Made by a program: the position numbers and the translations under genes
The notes under the pieces: generated by a model
What the model saw: only the letters and a program-made list of their open reading frames with translations
Told to the model about the DNA's origin: nothing
Database searches by the model: none
DNA from: Streptantibioticus ferralitis
GTDB taxonomy: Bacteria; Actinomycetota; Actinomycetes; Streptomycetales; Streptomycetaceae
DNA: 64,000 bases
Assembly (NCBI RefSeq): GCF_029223525.1
Contig: NZ_JARHTQ010000007.1
Location: 248,001-312,000, forward strand
Direction of reading: 5' to 3'
In this document: positions 36,617-45,453 of the stretch, piece after piece
How positions within the stretch are numbered: position 1 is the first letter of the stretch
How the letters are laid out: every line of letters begins with the position of its first letter

Positions 36617-37048
36617 CTACGCCTCCACGGGCCTGCCGCCGTAGGCGCACAGCGCGTAGATCGCCACGATGTCGAACACGATGATCACCAGGGACCAGAA
36701 CGGGTACGCGGACACGACCCACATATGAGCGAACGCGTTGACGGACAGCACCGCCACCCCGAACCAGCGCCCTGTCTGACCGCCCGCCAGGACGCTGAAC
36801 CCTGCCACGGCCTGCAGGATGGCGAGTGCCAGCAGGGTCCAGCCCCACGCCCGAAGATCGCCGATGACGATGTGCGCCCCGGCAACGAAGACATGCGACT
36901 GGACGATGGCGGCGATGGCCTCAAGGCCGTTGAAGAACGCCAGGATGAACAGCATGACGGCCGCGAAGGTCACCATGCCGCTACCGGGGCGCATACCCCT
37001 GGCAGGCGCTCCATGCGCACCCGCTGCTGATGAGGCATGAGAAACCAT
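36617..37048 (-). CDS. Small four-helix membrane protein, DUF7144-like
   Basis: The 143-residue protein has four membrane segments. A first helix near residue 28-48 contains FFNGLEAIAAI, and the middle contains DLRAWGWTLLALAILQAVAGF. It ends with SLVIIVFDIVAIYALCAYG. This is a widespread actinobacterial family of unknown function. ATG 37048 has GGGAGG upstream. It stands alone on the minus strand and is convergent with the GAP-family gene. Confidence 0.85.
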   Translation of the reverse strand: MVSHASSAAGAHGAPARGMRPGSGMVTFAAVMLFILAFFNGLEAIAAIVQSHVFVAGAHIVIGDLRAWGWTLLALAILQAVAGFSVLAGGQTGRWFGVAVLSVNAFAHMWVVSAYPFWSLVIIVFDIVAIYALCAYGGRPVEA

Positions 37049-37316
37049 GACACACCTCCCATGAGGTCTCGCTCATCCACCGTCTCACGGGACGGAGTAC
37101 TGCTCCACCGCACCGGCCGCCGACCGCTCTCCTACCGCTTCGTGGCTGCGAGCGTGACGGCTGGTTCCCCGATGGCGCGTCACTCATGGGGCCCACCTCC
37201 GGTCGCCAACCCGGTGTCGCGCGGTTTGTCTGGACGCGGTGGCCGCGCGCTACGGCACTCCCACTCGTCGAGTGCGTTCCCGTGGAAGCGTCGGGCCACC
37301 GCACAGGGAGCGTGAG

Positions 37317-38651
37317 ATGGCGCCTAGTGAGCCGGACGGCGGCCAGGGACCGCCGGGTCCGCGGGAAGGGGAACCGGGCGAGCTGGAGGCGCTGCGGCGC
37401 CGCATTTCCCGGTTGGAAGCCGCCGCCCCACCCGCTGCCGTCCATCACCGCCTGCGCACCACCGGCTCCGTCCTGCTGATCACGCTCGCCTCGGTGCTCT
37501 CGCTGTTGGCCGTACTGTCCGTGTGGGCGAGCAACGAGGTCGCCGACACCGACCGGTATGTCGCGACGGTGGCGCCCCTGGCGGGCAACCCCACGGTGCA
37601 GGATGCGGCCACCAATCGGATCACCGGCGTCGTCCTGCACCAGATCGATGTGAACTCCCTGGTGAACCAGCTCGCCCAAGCGGCCGGTGAGCGGGGCGTG
37701 CCACCACGGGCCGCCAGTTTGATCAAGGGACTGTCCGGGCCGATCGCCAAGGGCCTGACCAGCCTGATCCACGATGTGGTCCACAGGGTGGTCACCAGCA
37801 AGCAGTTCGCCACGATCTGGGCCGACGCCAACCGGGCCGCGCACAAGGCGATCGACAAGGCCCTGACCGGCAAGGGCGGCGGCAGTGTGCGACTGGTCAA
37901 CGATCAGGTCGCGATCGACGTAGGCCCGGCCGTGGCCCGGGTCAAGGACGAACTGGTCAGCTCGGGTTTCGGCGCCGCTGCCAAGATCCCCCCGGTGCAC
38001 ACGCGGTTCGTGGTCTTCTCGTCGCCCGACATCGCCAAGCTCCAGACGTACTTCCGCCTCCTGGAAATCGCCGGCGACTGGCTTGCGGTGGTCGCGGTCC
38101 TCATCGCCGCGATCGGTGTCCTCATCGCCGCGAACCGCCGCCGGGCGCTGATCGGGGCCGCATTGGGCGTGGCCGCCGCCATGCTGGTGCTCGGTCTCGC
38201 GCTCGCCGTCTTCCGGGCCTTCTACCTCGACCATCTCCCTCCGGAGGTGTCCCAGGCCGCGGCGGGCGCGGTCTACGACGCGCTGGTGCGGTTCCTACGG
38301 CAGGCGGTGCGCGCCGTGGGGGTCCTGGCGCTGGTCGTTGCGATCGGAGCATTCCTCATCGGGCCGTCCCGGGCCGCCGTCGCCATTCGCTCCGCGGGCA
38401 GCACCGGGATCGGGGGCGTACGCGGTGTGGCCGACTCGCTCGGGTTCCGGGCGGGCCCGGTGGAGTCGTTCGTCAGGCGCTACAAGCGCTGGATCGGGGC
38501 GGCGGTGCTGCTGATCGCCGCCGTCGTGTTCATCTTCTGGAGCCATCCGACAGCCGTGGTCGTCTTCTGGTTCGCGGTGGTCGTCCTCGGCGCGTTCGGC
38601 ATCCGGGAATTCCTCGCCCCCGCGTCTGGCCATACCCCGACGAAGGGTTAG
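37317..38651 (+). CDS. Actinobacterial membrane protein with N-terminal coiled coil
   Basis: The 444-residue protein starts at ATG 37317 six bases after AGGGAG. It has an acidic, Pro/Gly-rich start, a short helix with heptad character (LEALRRRISRLEAA), one membrane segment near 55-75, and an extracellular domain of about 180 residues (NEVADTDRYVATVAPLAGNPTVQ). A cluster of four to five membrane segments to the C-terminus completes it. This matches a conserved Streptomyces integral membrane family of unknown function. No enzyme motif is visible. Confidence 0.85.
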   Translation: MAPSEPDGGQGPPGPREGEPGELEALRRRISRLEAAAPPAAVHHRLRTTGSVLLITLASVLSLLAVLSVWASNEVADTDRYVATVAPLAGNPTVQDAATNRITGVVLHQIDVNSLVNQLAQAAGERGVPPRAASLIKGLSGPIAKGLTSLIHDVVHRVVTSKQFATIWADANRAAHKAIDKALTGKGGGSVRLVNDQVAIDVGPAVARVKDELVSSGFGAAAKIPPVHTRFVVFSSPDIAKLQTYFRLLEIAGDWLAVVAVLIAAIGVLIAANRRRALIGAALGVAAAMLVLGLALAVFRAFYLDHLPPEVSQAAAGAVYDALVRFLRQAVRAVGVLALVVAIGAFLIGPSRAAVAIRSAGSTGIGGVRGVADSLGFRAGPVESFVRRYKRWIGAAVLLIAAVVFIFWSHPTAVVVFWFAVVVLGAFGIREFLAPASGHTPTKG

Positions 38652-38719
38652 GCCGCGATGCGGTGGAACGGGAACCTTGCCGGGGCCGGCGGTATCTCGG
38701 CGCGTCGGCCGGGAGTGGG

Positions 38720-39208
38720 TCAGGACTGCTGGTTGGGGCATGCTTCGTCGGGCCCGATCGCGCTGTTGACGCGGTGGCCGATCTCCCGCAGCTGCCGCTG
38801 CTGGGCCTTGGTCAGCGGGTCGAAGAGCAGACGGCGTACCTCGGCGACATGGCCCGGGGCGGTCGCCACGACCTTCTCCCAACCGGCGTCGGTGAGAACC
38901 GCGAGGGTGTAGCGCCCGTCGGCCGGATCCGGGGTGCGGTAGACCCAGCCCCGCTTCTCCAGCCGCTTGATCACATGGGACAGACGGGAGAGCGACCCGT
39001 CCGCGAACAGTGCCAGCTCGCTCATCCGCAAGGTGCGCTCCGGCGACATGGACAGCCCGGACAGCACCTGGTACTCGAAGTGGCTGATGCCCGCATCCCG
39101 CTGCAGCTGGGTGTCCAGCGCGGCCGAAAGCCGGATCAGCATGCTGACCAGCGCCAGCCAGGACTCGCGTTCCTCGTCGTTCAGCCAGCGGGGCTCATCT
39201 GCGCTCAT
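38720..39208 (-). CDS. MarR-family transcriptional regulator
   Basis: The 162-residue protein has the MarR winged helix: ISHFEYQVLSGLSMSPERTLRMSELA in the first part, a recognition segment SLSRLSHVIKRLEKRGWV, and the beta wing with DPADGRYTLAVLTDAG. It is divergent from doxX. A -10-like TAGGGT (minus strand, 39215-39220) ends six bases before the ATG, so the mRNA is probably leaderless. Four regularly spaced palindromes lie in the shared intergenic region; the first falls inside its own promoter spacer, so autorepression is likely. Confidence 0.93.
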   Translation of the reverse strand: MSADEPRWLNDEERESWLALVSMLIRLSAALDTQLQRDAGISHFEYQVLSGLSMSPERTLRMSELALFADGSLSRLSHVIKRLEKRGWVYRTPDPADGRYTLAVLTDAGWEKVVATAPGHVAEVRRLLFDPLTKAQQRQLREIGHRVNSAIGPDEACPNQQS

Positions 39209-39222
39209 CCACTCACCCTAAC

Positions 39223-39336
39223 TTGATCCATCAACTCGACGACCGGCAGGAGACGCTTGAACCGTCAAGCGACAACATGCCCCGATTCACTTGACGCTTC
39301 AAGTTGGATGGGCCTATCGTCAAGTTGAATATTCAA
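39223..39336. promoter_or_regulatory. Array of four TTGA-N4-TCAA operators, 34 bp apart, between marR-type gene and doxX
   Basis: The sites are at 39223-39234, 39257-39268, 39291-39302 and 39325-39336. The centres are 34 bp apart each time. Flanking bases extend some sites, such as GCTTGA-ACCG-TCAAGC and ACTTGA-CGCT-TCAAGT. The third site overlaps a doxX -35 (TTGACG at 39291), with an 18-base spacer to TATCGT at 39315-39320, and the fourth lies just downstream. The first sits in the promoter spacer of the MarR gene. They are the likely MarR binding sites. Confidence 0.75.
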
Positions 39337-39360
39337 GTTATCGAGCAGGAAGTCCCCCTG

Positions 39361-39735
39361 ATGAACATCACCCTGTGGATCATCGCGAGTGTCCTCGCCA
39401 TCGCGTTCTTCGCTGCCGGTTTGATGAAGATCGCCCAACCGCGCGAGAAGCTCGCCGCCTCCGGCATGGCCTGGGCAGGGGACTTCTCGCCGGGAGCCAT
39501 CAAGGCGATCGGCGCCGTCGAGATCCTCGGCGCCCTCGGCCTGATCCTTCCGGCCGCGCTGAACGTCGCTCCCGTCCTGGTCGCGTGGGCGGCCGTGGGT
39601 CTGGCGGTGGTCATGCTGAGCGCGGCCGTGGTGCACGCGCGCCGCAAGGAGAACCAGGCGGTCCCGGTCAATGTCGTACTGCTCGTGCCGGCCGTACTCG
39701 TGGCCTGGGGCCGCTTCGGCCCGCACTCCTTCTGA
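39361..39735 (+). CDS. DoxX-family membrane protein
   Basis: The 124-residue protein has four membrane segments, with FFAAGLMKIAQPREKLA at the N-terminus and a GAVEILGALGLILPA helix. This is typical of DoxX/DoxX-like small membrane proteins, often linked to redox or quinone stress. I use ATG 39361, eight bases after AGGAAG; a GTG-type upstream start at 39304 would overlap the operators. The gene is controlled by a promoter covered by the MarR sites. Confidence 0.9.
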   Translation: MNITLWIIASVLAIAFFAAGLMKIAQPREKLAASGMAWAGDFSPGAIKAIGAVEILGALGLILPAALNVAPVLVAWAAVGLAVVMLSAAVVHARRKENQAVPVNVVLLVPAVLVAWGRFGPHSF

Positions 39736-39837
39736 CCTGCCCGGCGGCGGGCCCTCCCGCCAGGTCGGCGCCGTGCTCTGGAACGCCTCTCCGGACGACG
39801 GAGGCGAGCTGCGGTGAGTGCGCGGGCGCGTCGGTCG

Positions 39838-40352
39838 TCAGACGAGGAAGGCCGTGGCTTCGAGGTTTTCCGCCGCGACGGCAAGGGCTGTCTGTGCGTA
39901 GGCGGCGACTGACCGGCTCCGTGTGTCGCGTCGATAGGCAGGTGCCACCGTCGTGGCGCTCAGATCCGACACCGGGATCGACGGAGCGCGCTGGCCGCCG
40001 TCGCGCTGGTAGCGCTCGTTGACAGCGCGCAGCAGTCGCCCATCGCTGCCCGGCTTGACCGCGATGACCGGCGGGCGGTCACCCTGCCCGGCTCGCAGCG
40101 CACGGGCCTCGGCGGTGGTGATGGCGTCCAGCGCGACCGTCGCGTCCTCCAGCAGGACCGAGCCAGCCGTGGTCAGGCGGATGTGGCGGGTGGTGCGCTG
40201 CAGCAGGGCCACTCCCAACTTGGCCTCCGGCGCGCGGATGGCGCGGGGAGCGCGGTTTGTGCCATGTGCAGGCGCTGCGCGGCCCGGGTGAGGTTCAACT
40301 CCTCGGCCACCGCGACACAGTAGCGAAGAGCCCCCGAGTCCGGGCGATTCAT
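39838..40352 (-). pseudogene. Frameshifted and shortened LysR-family regulator
   Basis: From ATG 40352 the minus strand reads a LysR N-terminus (LRYCVAVAEELNLTRAAQRLH). Near 40245 the frame breaks where a normal SRAIR would follow AL; restoring one base continues as EAKLGVALLQRTTRHIRLT in the other frame. The remaining frame ends at 39838, only about 170 residues in total compared with about 300 normally. The effector domain is mostly missing. It faces the SDR remnant at 40364, so both halves of an old regulator/target pair have decayed. Confidence 0.8.
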
Positions 40353-40363
40353 GCGTAGCCCCG

Positions 40364-40531
40364 GTGACGGGGGCGAATCGCGGCATCGGCATGGAGACGG
40401 CGGCCCAGCTCGGCGAGTTGGGGTTCCATGTGGTGCTCGGGGCCCGCGACATGGCCGCGGCGATCGCGCCGCGTCGGATCTACGCGGCCGTGGCCTCAGC
40501 GCTGCGGCACTGGCACTGGACGTGCTGCTGA
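40364..40531 (+). pseudogene. N-terminal remnant of a short-chain dehydrogenase
   Basis: Starting at GTG 40364 the frame reads VTGANRGIGMETAAQLGELG, then FHVVLGARD, which is the TGxxxGIG cofactor site and second strand of an SDR. After about 35 residues the similarity ends, and the frame stops at 40531. There is no catalytic Tyr-x-x-x-Lys region anywhere nearby. It is divergent from the broken LysR gene. Confidence 0.75.
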
Positions 40532-40563
40532 CGTCACATCAACTCGCCGTGCGCGGGCAGCGG

Positions 40564-41715
40564 TCAGGGTGTCCCCGATTCAGGTGTGACACCCCGATGA
40601 CTTTGCGCGCCCGACACGATTTGTCGACTGGACACCGCGGTACGAGCCAGGGCCAAGACCGCCATGTCGTCCTGGATCCGGCCGCCCGCCCAGCGGGATA
40701 CGTCCTGGACGAGAGCATCCACGAGCTGGCTCGGATCGGTGTACCTGCCAGGGGCGAGTTGTGTGCAGGGATCGTAGAACGTGCCTTCCTTGTTGCGTGC
40801 TTCCGTTACACCGTCGGTGACCAGCAGAAGCGAGGCGCCGAGCCGCAGCGGAAAGACATCCCCGTCCGACGCGCGGCCGGACTTGGCCTCTGGAAGTCTC
40901 AGCCCCAGCGGCAGCTCGTGATCGGTGGGTTCCAGCCGGACCGTGGCTCCGTCGTGGACCAGGAAAGGCGCCGGATGCCCTCGGTTGATCAGCCGGACCG
41001 AGCTCCCGTCCGGAGGGATCTGGACCAGCACGGCGGTGGTGAAGTCCTCAGCGCCGGCAACGGTGTTCCGGCGGTCACTGTCCCGAGACAGCGCCCCGTC
41101 CAACTGATCCGCGAGCTCAGCCAAGGTGGGAGCGTGCTCGGCTTCCTGGCGAAACGCGCCGACGATCACGGAGACGGACGAGACCGCCTGCAGCCCCTTG
41201 CCCCGGACATCGGCGATGATCGCTCGCACCCCGAACGGGGTGGACTGCACGGCATACAGGTCCCCACCGATCCGGGCCTCGACCTGAGCCGTCTCGTACC
41301 GGGCGGCTACCGCGACCGGCCCCGCACGGCGCGGCGGATCCGGCAGTACCGCCCGCTGCGCCGCCTCGGCCACGTCGCGGGCCAACGCGAGATCGCGCCC
41401 TTGCCGGCCCACCATGCTGTTGATCAACAGCGCCAGGACACTGGTGACGATGACGACGGCCAGGTCGACGAAGAGTGCCATGGGCGGGCGTCGGACCTGC
41501 AGATCCACCACAACCGAGACCGCGCACGCCGTTATGGCGAAGGAAAGACTGATACGAAACGGCAGCAGGGCGCCCGCGACCAGCGGAGCTGCGGCCAGGA
41601 GGGGCAGCCCCATGTACGGCTGGAGTCCGAAGAGGTCGGCCGCCGCGCCTCCGAGGAGCAGCAGGGTGACGGCGGCACCCCGGAGTCCAAGCGGTCCAGC
41701 GCGGATCTTCTCCAT
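40564..41715 (-). CDS. Membrane-anchored SpoIIE-type PP2C protein phosphatase
   Basis: The 383-residue protein has three to four membrane segments in the first 105 residues, then a PP2C SpoIIE domain. The metal-binding motifs are visible: ARIGGDLYAV near 150, IADVRGKGLQA near 167, LLLVTDGVTEARN near 300 and QDDMAVLAL near 350. It would dephosphorylate a Ser/Thr-phosphorylated partner such as an anti-anti-sigma factor. This class is abundant in Streptomyces. No anti-sigma gene is next to it. Confidence 0.93.
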   Translation of the reverse strand: MEKIRAGPLGLRGAAVTLLLLGGAAADLFGLQPYMGLPLLAAAPLVAGALLPFRISLSFAITACAVSVVVDLQVRRPPMALFVDLAVVIVTSVLALLINSMVGRQGRDLALARDVAEAAQRAVLPDPPRRAGPVAVAARYETAQVEARIGGDLYAVQSTPFGVRAIIADVRGKGLQAVSSVSVIVGAFRQEAEHAPTLAELADQLDGALSRDSDRRNTVAGAEDFTTAVLVQIPPDGSSVRLINRGHPAPFLVHDGATVRLEPTDHELPLGLRLPEAKSGRASDGDVFPLRLGASLLLVTDGVTEARNKEGTFYDPCTQLAPGRYTDPSQLVDALVQDVSRWAGGRIQDDMAVLALARTAVSSRQIVSGAQSHRGVTPESGTP

Positions 41716-41857
41716 TGCCTCTCACTCGGCCGTGGGGCTCGTCCGGGCATTGAGTGCCAACCGGTCATCCGGATCATTCCGGTAAACCTTAAATAAATTC
41801 TGCCATATCGGCTATTCGCTTATGTGACGAGGTCGGCGGGCGCCTGCGGTGTCGCGT

Positions 41858-42244
41858 TCAGTGCTCCAGCGCTCGGGCGATGGGCAAGGTGTCGGACGTC
41901 TGGCGCAGTTGTGTGATCTTCCCCGCGCGCAGGGTGAAGAAGTGGGCGAACCGGGAGGCGAAGTCATTGCCCTTTGCGGTGATGCCGATGTAGCGGCCGA
42001 GCACGATGACGTGGTCCTCGTCCTCGTAGAACTCGTCGCCGACGCAGCGGAATTCCTGGAAGTCGCCGAGGAAGCGGAAGAAGTCGTTGACGATGTGTTC
42101 CAGGCCGTCGTAGACGCCCCCGTTGGGGAAGCCCTCGGCAACGTCCCACTGTGCCTCATCGGCCACCACGGACCTGATGACCTCCAGGTCGCCCTTGGCG
42201 TTGTAGAAGCGGCGGACGACGTCGATCTGCGGGGAGTCGGTCAT
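41858..42244 (-). CDS. SnoaL-like / NTF2-fold protein
   Basis: The 128-residue protein has the small cone-shaped NTF2 fold pattern: VVRRFYNAKGDLEVIRSVVADEAQWDV in its first helix-strand, a GLEHIVNDFFRFLGDF helix and a DHVIVLGRYIGITAKG strand ending with HFFTLRAGKITQLR. Such proteins include polyketide cyclases and limonene-epoxide-hydrolase-like enzymes. ATG 42244 has GGAGAA upstream. It has no biosynthetic neighbour, so I do not assign a substrate. Confidence 0.87.
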   Translation of the reverse strand: MTDSPQIDVVRRFYNAKGDLEVIRSVVADEAQWDVAEGFPNGGVYDGLEHIVNDFFRFLGDFQEFRCVGDEFYEDEDHVIVLGRYIGITAKGNDFASRFAHFFTLRAGKITQLRQTSDTLPIARALEH

Positions 42245-42806
42245 GGTGCGCGGTTCTCCTCTCGTCGGTGGTGAAGTGGTAACAGCCGGCTTGCGCGGGC
42301 CGCCACGTCAGGCTCGTCGAGGATGCCCGACAGTTGGGCTCCCGCGCAGCCGCGCTTTCGGCCTTCCGGCAGGTGCAGGTAGGCCAAGCCTGTGGGCGCC
42401 ACCTCTCCGGGCGGGGTTCGGCATCATGCGGGGGAGGCCGCACAGCTGGTTTGTTATTCATTCAACTTTCGTCGGCGATCAGTACGCACTCGGAGGCTGC
42501 TGATGAACGCGAGCACCGCCGCCCGCGTCATCAGTGACAACTGTCGGTCGTCTGATCCCCACACGCCTCGAACAACCAGCGTTTCGGCGCCCGCGAAGGT
42601 GTCCTACCCAGGGCCCTGCGGGAGGAGTTCGTCAGCACGACGCCGCCGTCGGCTGCGCCTTCGTCGTCGAGCAGGATACGGATGGACCCGTTCGACCACG
42701 GGCGAGTGGGTTCCTGTCAGAAGGAGTTTTCACCCTTGAGCGATGATGGGTGTGTCGGCTATGCAGGTTCTGTGCGTGGCAACCGCTCGGTGGCTACCGT
42801 TCTCGC
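42245..42806. other. 562-bp region without a recognisable gene
   Basis: I read all frames and found no family motif or consistent codon use. It is less GC-rich in parts (around 42460-42560). A short stretch near 42620-42740 has an open frame with Ser/Arg-rich composition and no similarity I recognise. It may be decayed coding sequence. The right end contains the promoter of the VOC gene: TACCGT at 42795-42800, six bases before ATG 42807. Confidence 0.4.
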
Positions 42807-43154
42807 ATGATCAACGGTGCTCACGTCATCATTTACAGCCAGGACGCGGTTGCGGACCGAGCCTTCTTTCGGGATGTCCTTGGCTATCCGCATGTCGATG
42901 CAGGCGATGGCTGGCTCATCTTCAAACTGCCTCCGGCGGAGGTCGCGGTGCATCCGTCCGACGGGCCGTCACACGAGTTGCTCCTCATGTGCGATGACGT
43001 CCAGGCGACGGTGGATGAGCTGACAGCCAACGGCATGGAGTTCATCGAGCCTGTCACCACAGTGGGATGGGGGGCGAAGGCCGTGTTGCGGCTCCCTGGC
43101 GGGGGTTCGTTGGGACTCTACGAGCCACGCCACGACGTGGCCTATGAGCTTTGA
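42807..43154 (+). CDS. VOC-family (glyoxalase/bleomycin-resistance-like) protein
   Basis: The 115-residue protein has the two-module VOC pattern: INGAHVIIYSQDAVADRAFF at the start, GWLIFKLPPAEVAVHPS in the middle, HELLLMCDDVQATVDEL, and a last strand with GGSLGLYEPRH. The metal ligands could be the His and Glu in these strands. ATG 42807 follows a -10-like TACCGT by six bases and lacks a ribosome site, so it is probably leaderless. The role is unknown. Confidence 0.85.
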   Translation: MINGAHVIIYSQDAVADRAFFRDVLGYPHVDAGDGWLIFKLPPAEVAVHPSDGPSHELLLMCDDVQATVDELTANGMEFIEPVTTVGWGAKAVLRLPGGGSLGLYEPRHDVAYEL

Positions 43155-43367
43155 CCGGTCCTGTCGACAGGAACCACTCGATCAACTCCCGTTCATCATC
43201 GGTGAGTTCCACGCGCGTCACGCTGGCGTTCTACCAGCTCGGACCAGCTCCCCGAAAACCAGATGGGGGGACGCCGTCGGCCAGGGGCCCGCCACCTTGG
43301 CACACCCGAAGGATCGCGCAGCCGCCCCACCATGCACCCCACCGGCGTTCCGTGGACTCAGGGATGC

Positions 43368-43976
43368 CTAGCGTTCCCATCCGCCCGCGCCGCCCGGACT
43401 GGTCATGCCACTCCAGCCGTTGTCGAGGAGGGCGAAGATCCGGTCGAGGGCTGTTTCGGCGTCCGGTCGTCCGTGGACGAGGGCGACGGCGTCGAGGGCG
43501 AAGTGGGCCAGTGCCTGGCAGCCGGGGTCGTCGGCGGGCAGGCCGGCGTCGGTGCCGATCGCCGCCGCCAGCGCGTTCTCGTGGCGGAGCCACATGCGGC
43601 GGCCGTACTCGCGCAGCGGTGGAGTGGTGTCGATGAGGTGGAGGAAGTCGGGGAAGCCGGGATCGGCGCGGACCTGCCGGGAGCGTTCCTCGTGCAGGAG
43701 TCCGCGCAGCGCCTGGGGGACGGTCTGGCCGACGGGGCGGTCGCGGACGGCGGCGACGAGTGCGGCCTCGCGGTCGGTGTCCTCGTCGAAGACCAGTGCT
43801 TCCTTGCCGTCGGGGAAGTGTTTGAACAGCGTGGTCACCGAAACATCGGCGGCCTCGGCGACGTCCCGCACGCCGACCGCGTCATAGCCGCGCTCCAGGA
43901 ACAGCCTCAGCGCCGCGTCCGCCAGTGCCTGGCGGGTCGCGGCCTTCTTGCGCTCGCGGCGCCCCATCTCGGTCAT
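43368..43976 (-). CDS. TetR-family regulator, divergent to the TetX-like monooxygenase
   Basis: The 202-residue protein has the TetR helix-turn-helix at residues about 10-60 (RKKAATRQALADAALRLF, then VRDVAEAADVSVTTLFKHF). The rest is an all-helical ligand domain. TAGTGT (minus strand, 43983-43988) ends six bases before the ATG, which predicts a leaderless mRNA. The intergenic region carries a CCGAT-N10-ATCGG palindrome. It probably represses the flavin monooxygenase gene at 44132. Confidence 0.92.
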   Translation of the reverse strand: MTEMGRRERKKAATRQALADAALRLFLERGYDAVGVRDVAEAADVSVTTLFKHFPDGKEALVFDEDTDREAALVAAVRDRPVGQTVPQALRGLLHEERSRQVRADPGFPDFLHLIDTTPPLREYGRRMWLRHENALAAAIGTDAGLPADDPGCQALAHFALDAVALVHGRPDAETALDRIFALLDNGWSGMTSPGGAGGWER

Positions 43977-43994
43977 ACCACTACACTAGCACAT

Positions 43995-44014
43995 CCGATC
44001 ACTAAGTTTATCGG
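43995..44014. promoter_or_regulatory. Candidate TetR operator CCGAT-N10-ATCGG
   Basis: A perfect 5+5 inverted repeat with a 10-base AT-rich centre lies 18 bp upstream of the TetR gene start and 117 bp upstream of the monooxygenase start. The position over the -35 area of the TetR gene suits a shared repressor site. Confidence 0.45.
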
Positions 44015-44131
44015 TTGCGCTTTTTTATCGACTTCACTTATGGTGATGGTGTCCGGCCGCCCGACCGGGGCCGGCCAGAGGACGAGCCGCCGCGGCGGAC
44101 GACCACTCCAGACAGAAAAGGGATCTCACCC

Positions 44132-45340
44132 GTGACCACCACACCCCGCATCGCGATCATCGGCGGCGGACCCGCCGGACTGATGTGCGCCCGCATCCTG
44201 CAACAGCACGGCACCGAGCCGACCGTCTACGACGCCGACGCCGCCGTGAACTCCCGTGACCCGGGAGGCACACTGGACCTGCACGCCGACGCCGGCCAGA
44301 TCGCCCTGGAGGACGCCGGCCTGATGGACGCCTTCATGGCGCTGGCCCGCATCGAGGGTCAGGCAATGACCCGCCGGGACCACCACGGCAGCGTCCTGGC
44401 CGAATACATTCCGGCCGAAGACGACACGGCAGCCCCCGAGATCGACCGCGGCCAGCTGCGCACCCTGCTCTTCGAACACCTCAAGCCCGGCACCGTGCGA
44501 TGGGGGCACAAACTGCTCCAGGTCACCCCGGCCGGTGACGGGACACACCACCTGGAGTTCGCCAACGGCACCCGCGTGCAAGCCGACATGGTCATCGGGG
44601 CGGACGGAGCCTGGTCGAAGGTCCGTCCCCTGCTCACCGACGCGGCGCCGCAGTACCTCGGGGTCTGCTTCCTCGACGTCCGGTTCGACGATGTCGACAC
44701 CCGCCACCCCGAGATCGCCGCACTCGTCGGTGATGGCCACATGTTCGCCAACGACAACGACGGCCGCGCGGTGATCGTCCAGCGCAACAGCAACAACATG
44801 GTCCGCGGCTACATCGCCTTCCGCGCCAAAGCCGAATGGCACACCGAAGCCGGCGTGGGCCTCGCCGACCGTGACGCCGTCCGCGCCTTCCTCCTGCGGG
44901 AGTTCAGCGGTTGGTCAGCGACCATGCGTCCGCTGCTCACCGACAACGACAGCGACTACATACCCCGCTCTTTCTGGGCCCTGCCCGCACCCCTGACCTG
45001 GAGTCACCTCCCCGGCGTCACCCTCATCGGCGACGCCGCCCATCTGATGGCGCCCTTCGGCGGACACGGCACCAACCTCGCCCTCCTCGACGCCGCCGAA
45101 CTCGCGCACGCCATCGCGAAGGAGGACACCATCGACAAGGCCATCACACGCTACGAGGCAACGATGTTCCCTCGGTCCGGCGAACTCGCCACCAGTTCCA
45201 ACAACGCACTCCGGGGCTTCTTCGCCACCACGTCCCCGGACGCCCCGCACCTCCCCCCGGACCACGCCCAGGAGCACAAGAACTACATGGCCAGGGCAGC
45301 CGAATACCGCCGCCGGCAAGCCGAAGCCGATCACGCATAG
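44132..45340 (+). CDS. FAD-dependent monooxygenase, TetX-like
   Basis: The 402-residue protein is a class A flavin monooxygenase: IAIIGGGPAGLMCARIL for ADP binding, SRDPGGTLDLHADAGQIALE near 45, the DG motif VIGADGAWSKVR near 165 and IGDAAHLMAPFGGHGTNLAL near 310. The GGTLDLH and APFGGHGTN blocks are those of TetX-type tetracycline-inactivating enzymes. GTG 44132 has AAGGGA upstream. Together with the divergent TetR gene it looks like an inducible detoxification pair. Whether it accepts tetracyclines or another aromatic polyketide cannot be told from sequence. Confidence 0.9.
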   Translation: MTTTPRIAIIGGGPAGLMCARILQQHGTEPTVYDADAAVNSRDPGGTLDLHADAGQIALEDAGLMDAFMALARIEGQAMTRRDHHGSVLAEYIPAEDDTAAPEIDRGQLRTLLFEHLKPGTVRWGHKLLQVTPAGDGTHHLEFANGTRVQADMVIGADGAWSKVRPLLTDAAPQYLGVCFLDVRFDDVDTRHPEIAALVGDGHMFANDNDGRAVIVQRNSNNMVRGYIAFRAKAEWHTEAGVGLADRDAVRAFLLREFSGWSATMRPLLTDNDSDYIPRSFWALPAPLTWSHLPGVTLIGDAAHLMAPFGGHGTNLALLDAAELAHAIAKEDTIDKAITRYEATMFPRSGELATSSNNALRGFFATTSPDAPHLPPDHAQEHKNYMARAAEYRRRQAEADHA

Positions 45341-45453
45341 GACATCGGCACACCTCACGCACCAAGAGCATCGCGTCGACCACGGGGTGAAGCGAACCCC
45401 GGGCCGCGCCTTGCCCGCCGCGACCACGAGGCGCGCCACCGACGTCGACAGCC

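Noticed and set aside
36610-36617. Terminator expected between the GAP gene and its convergent neighbour
   Set aside because: Only six bases separate the stops; no hairpin fits there.
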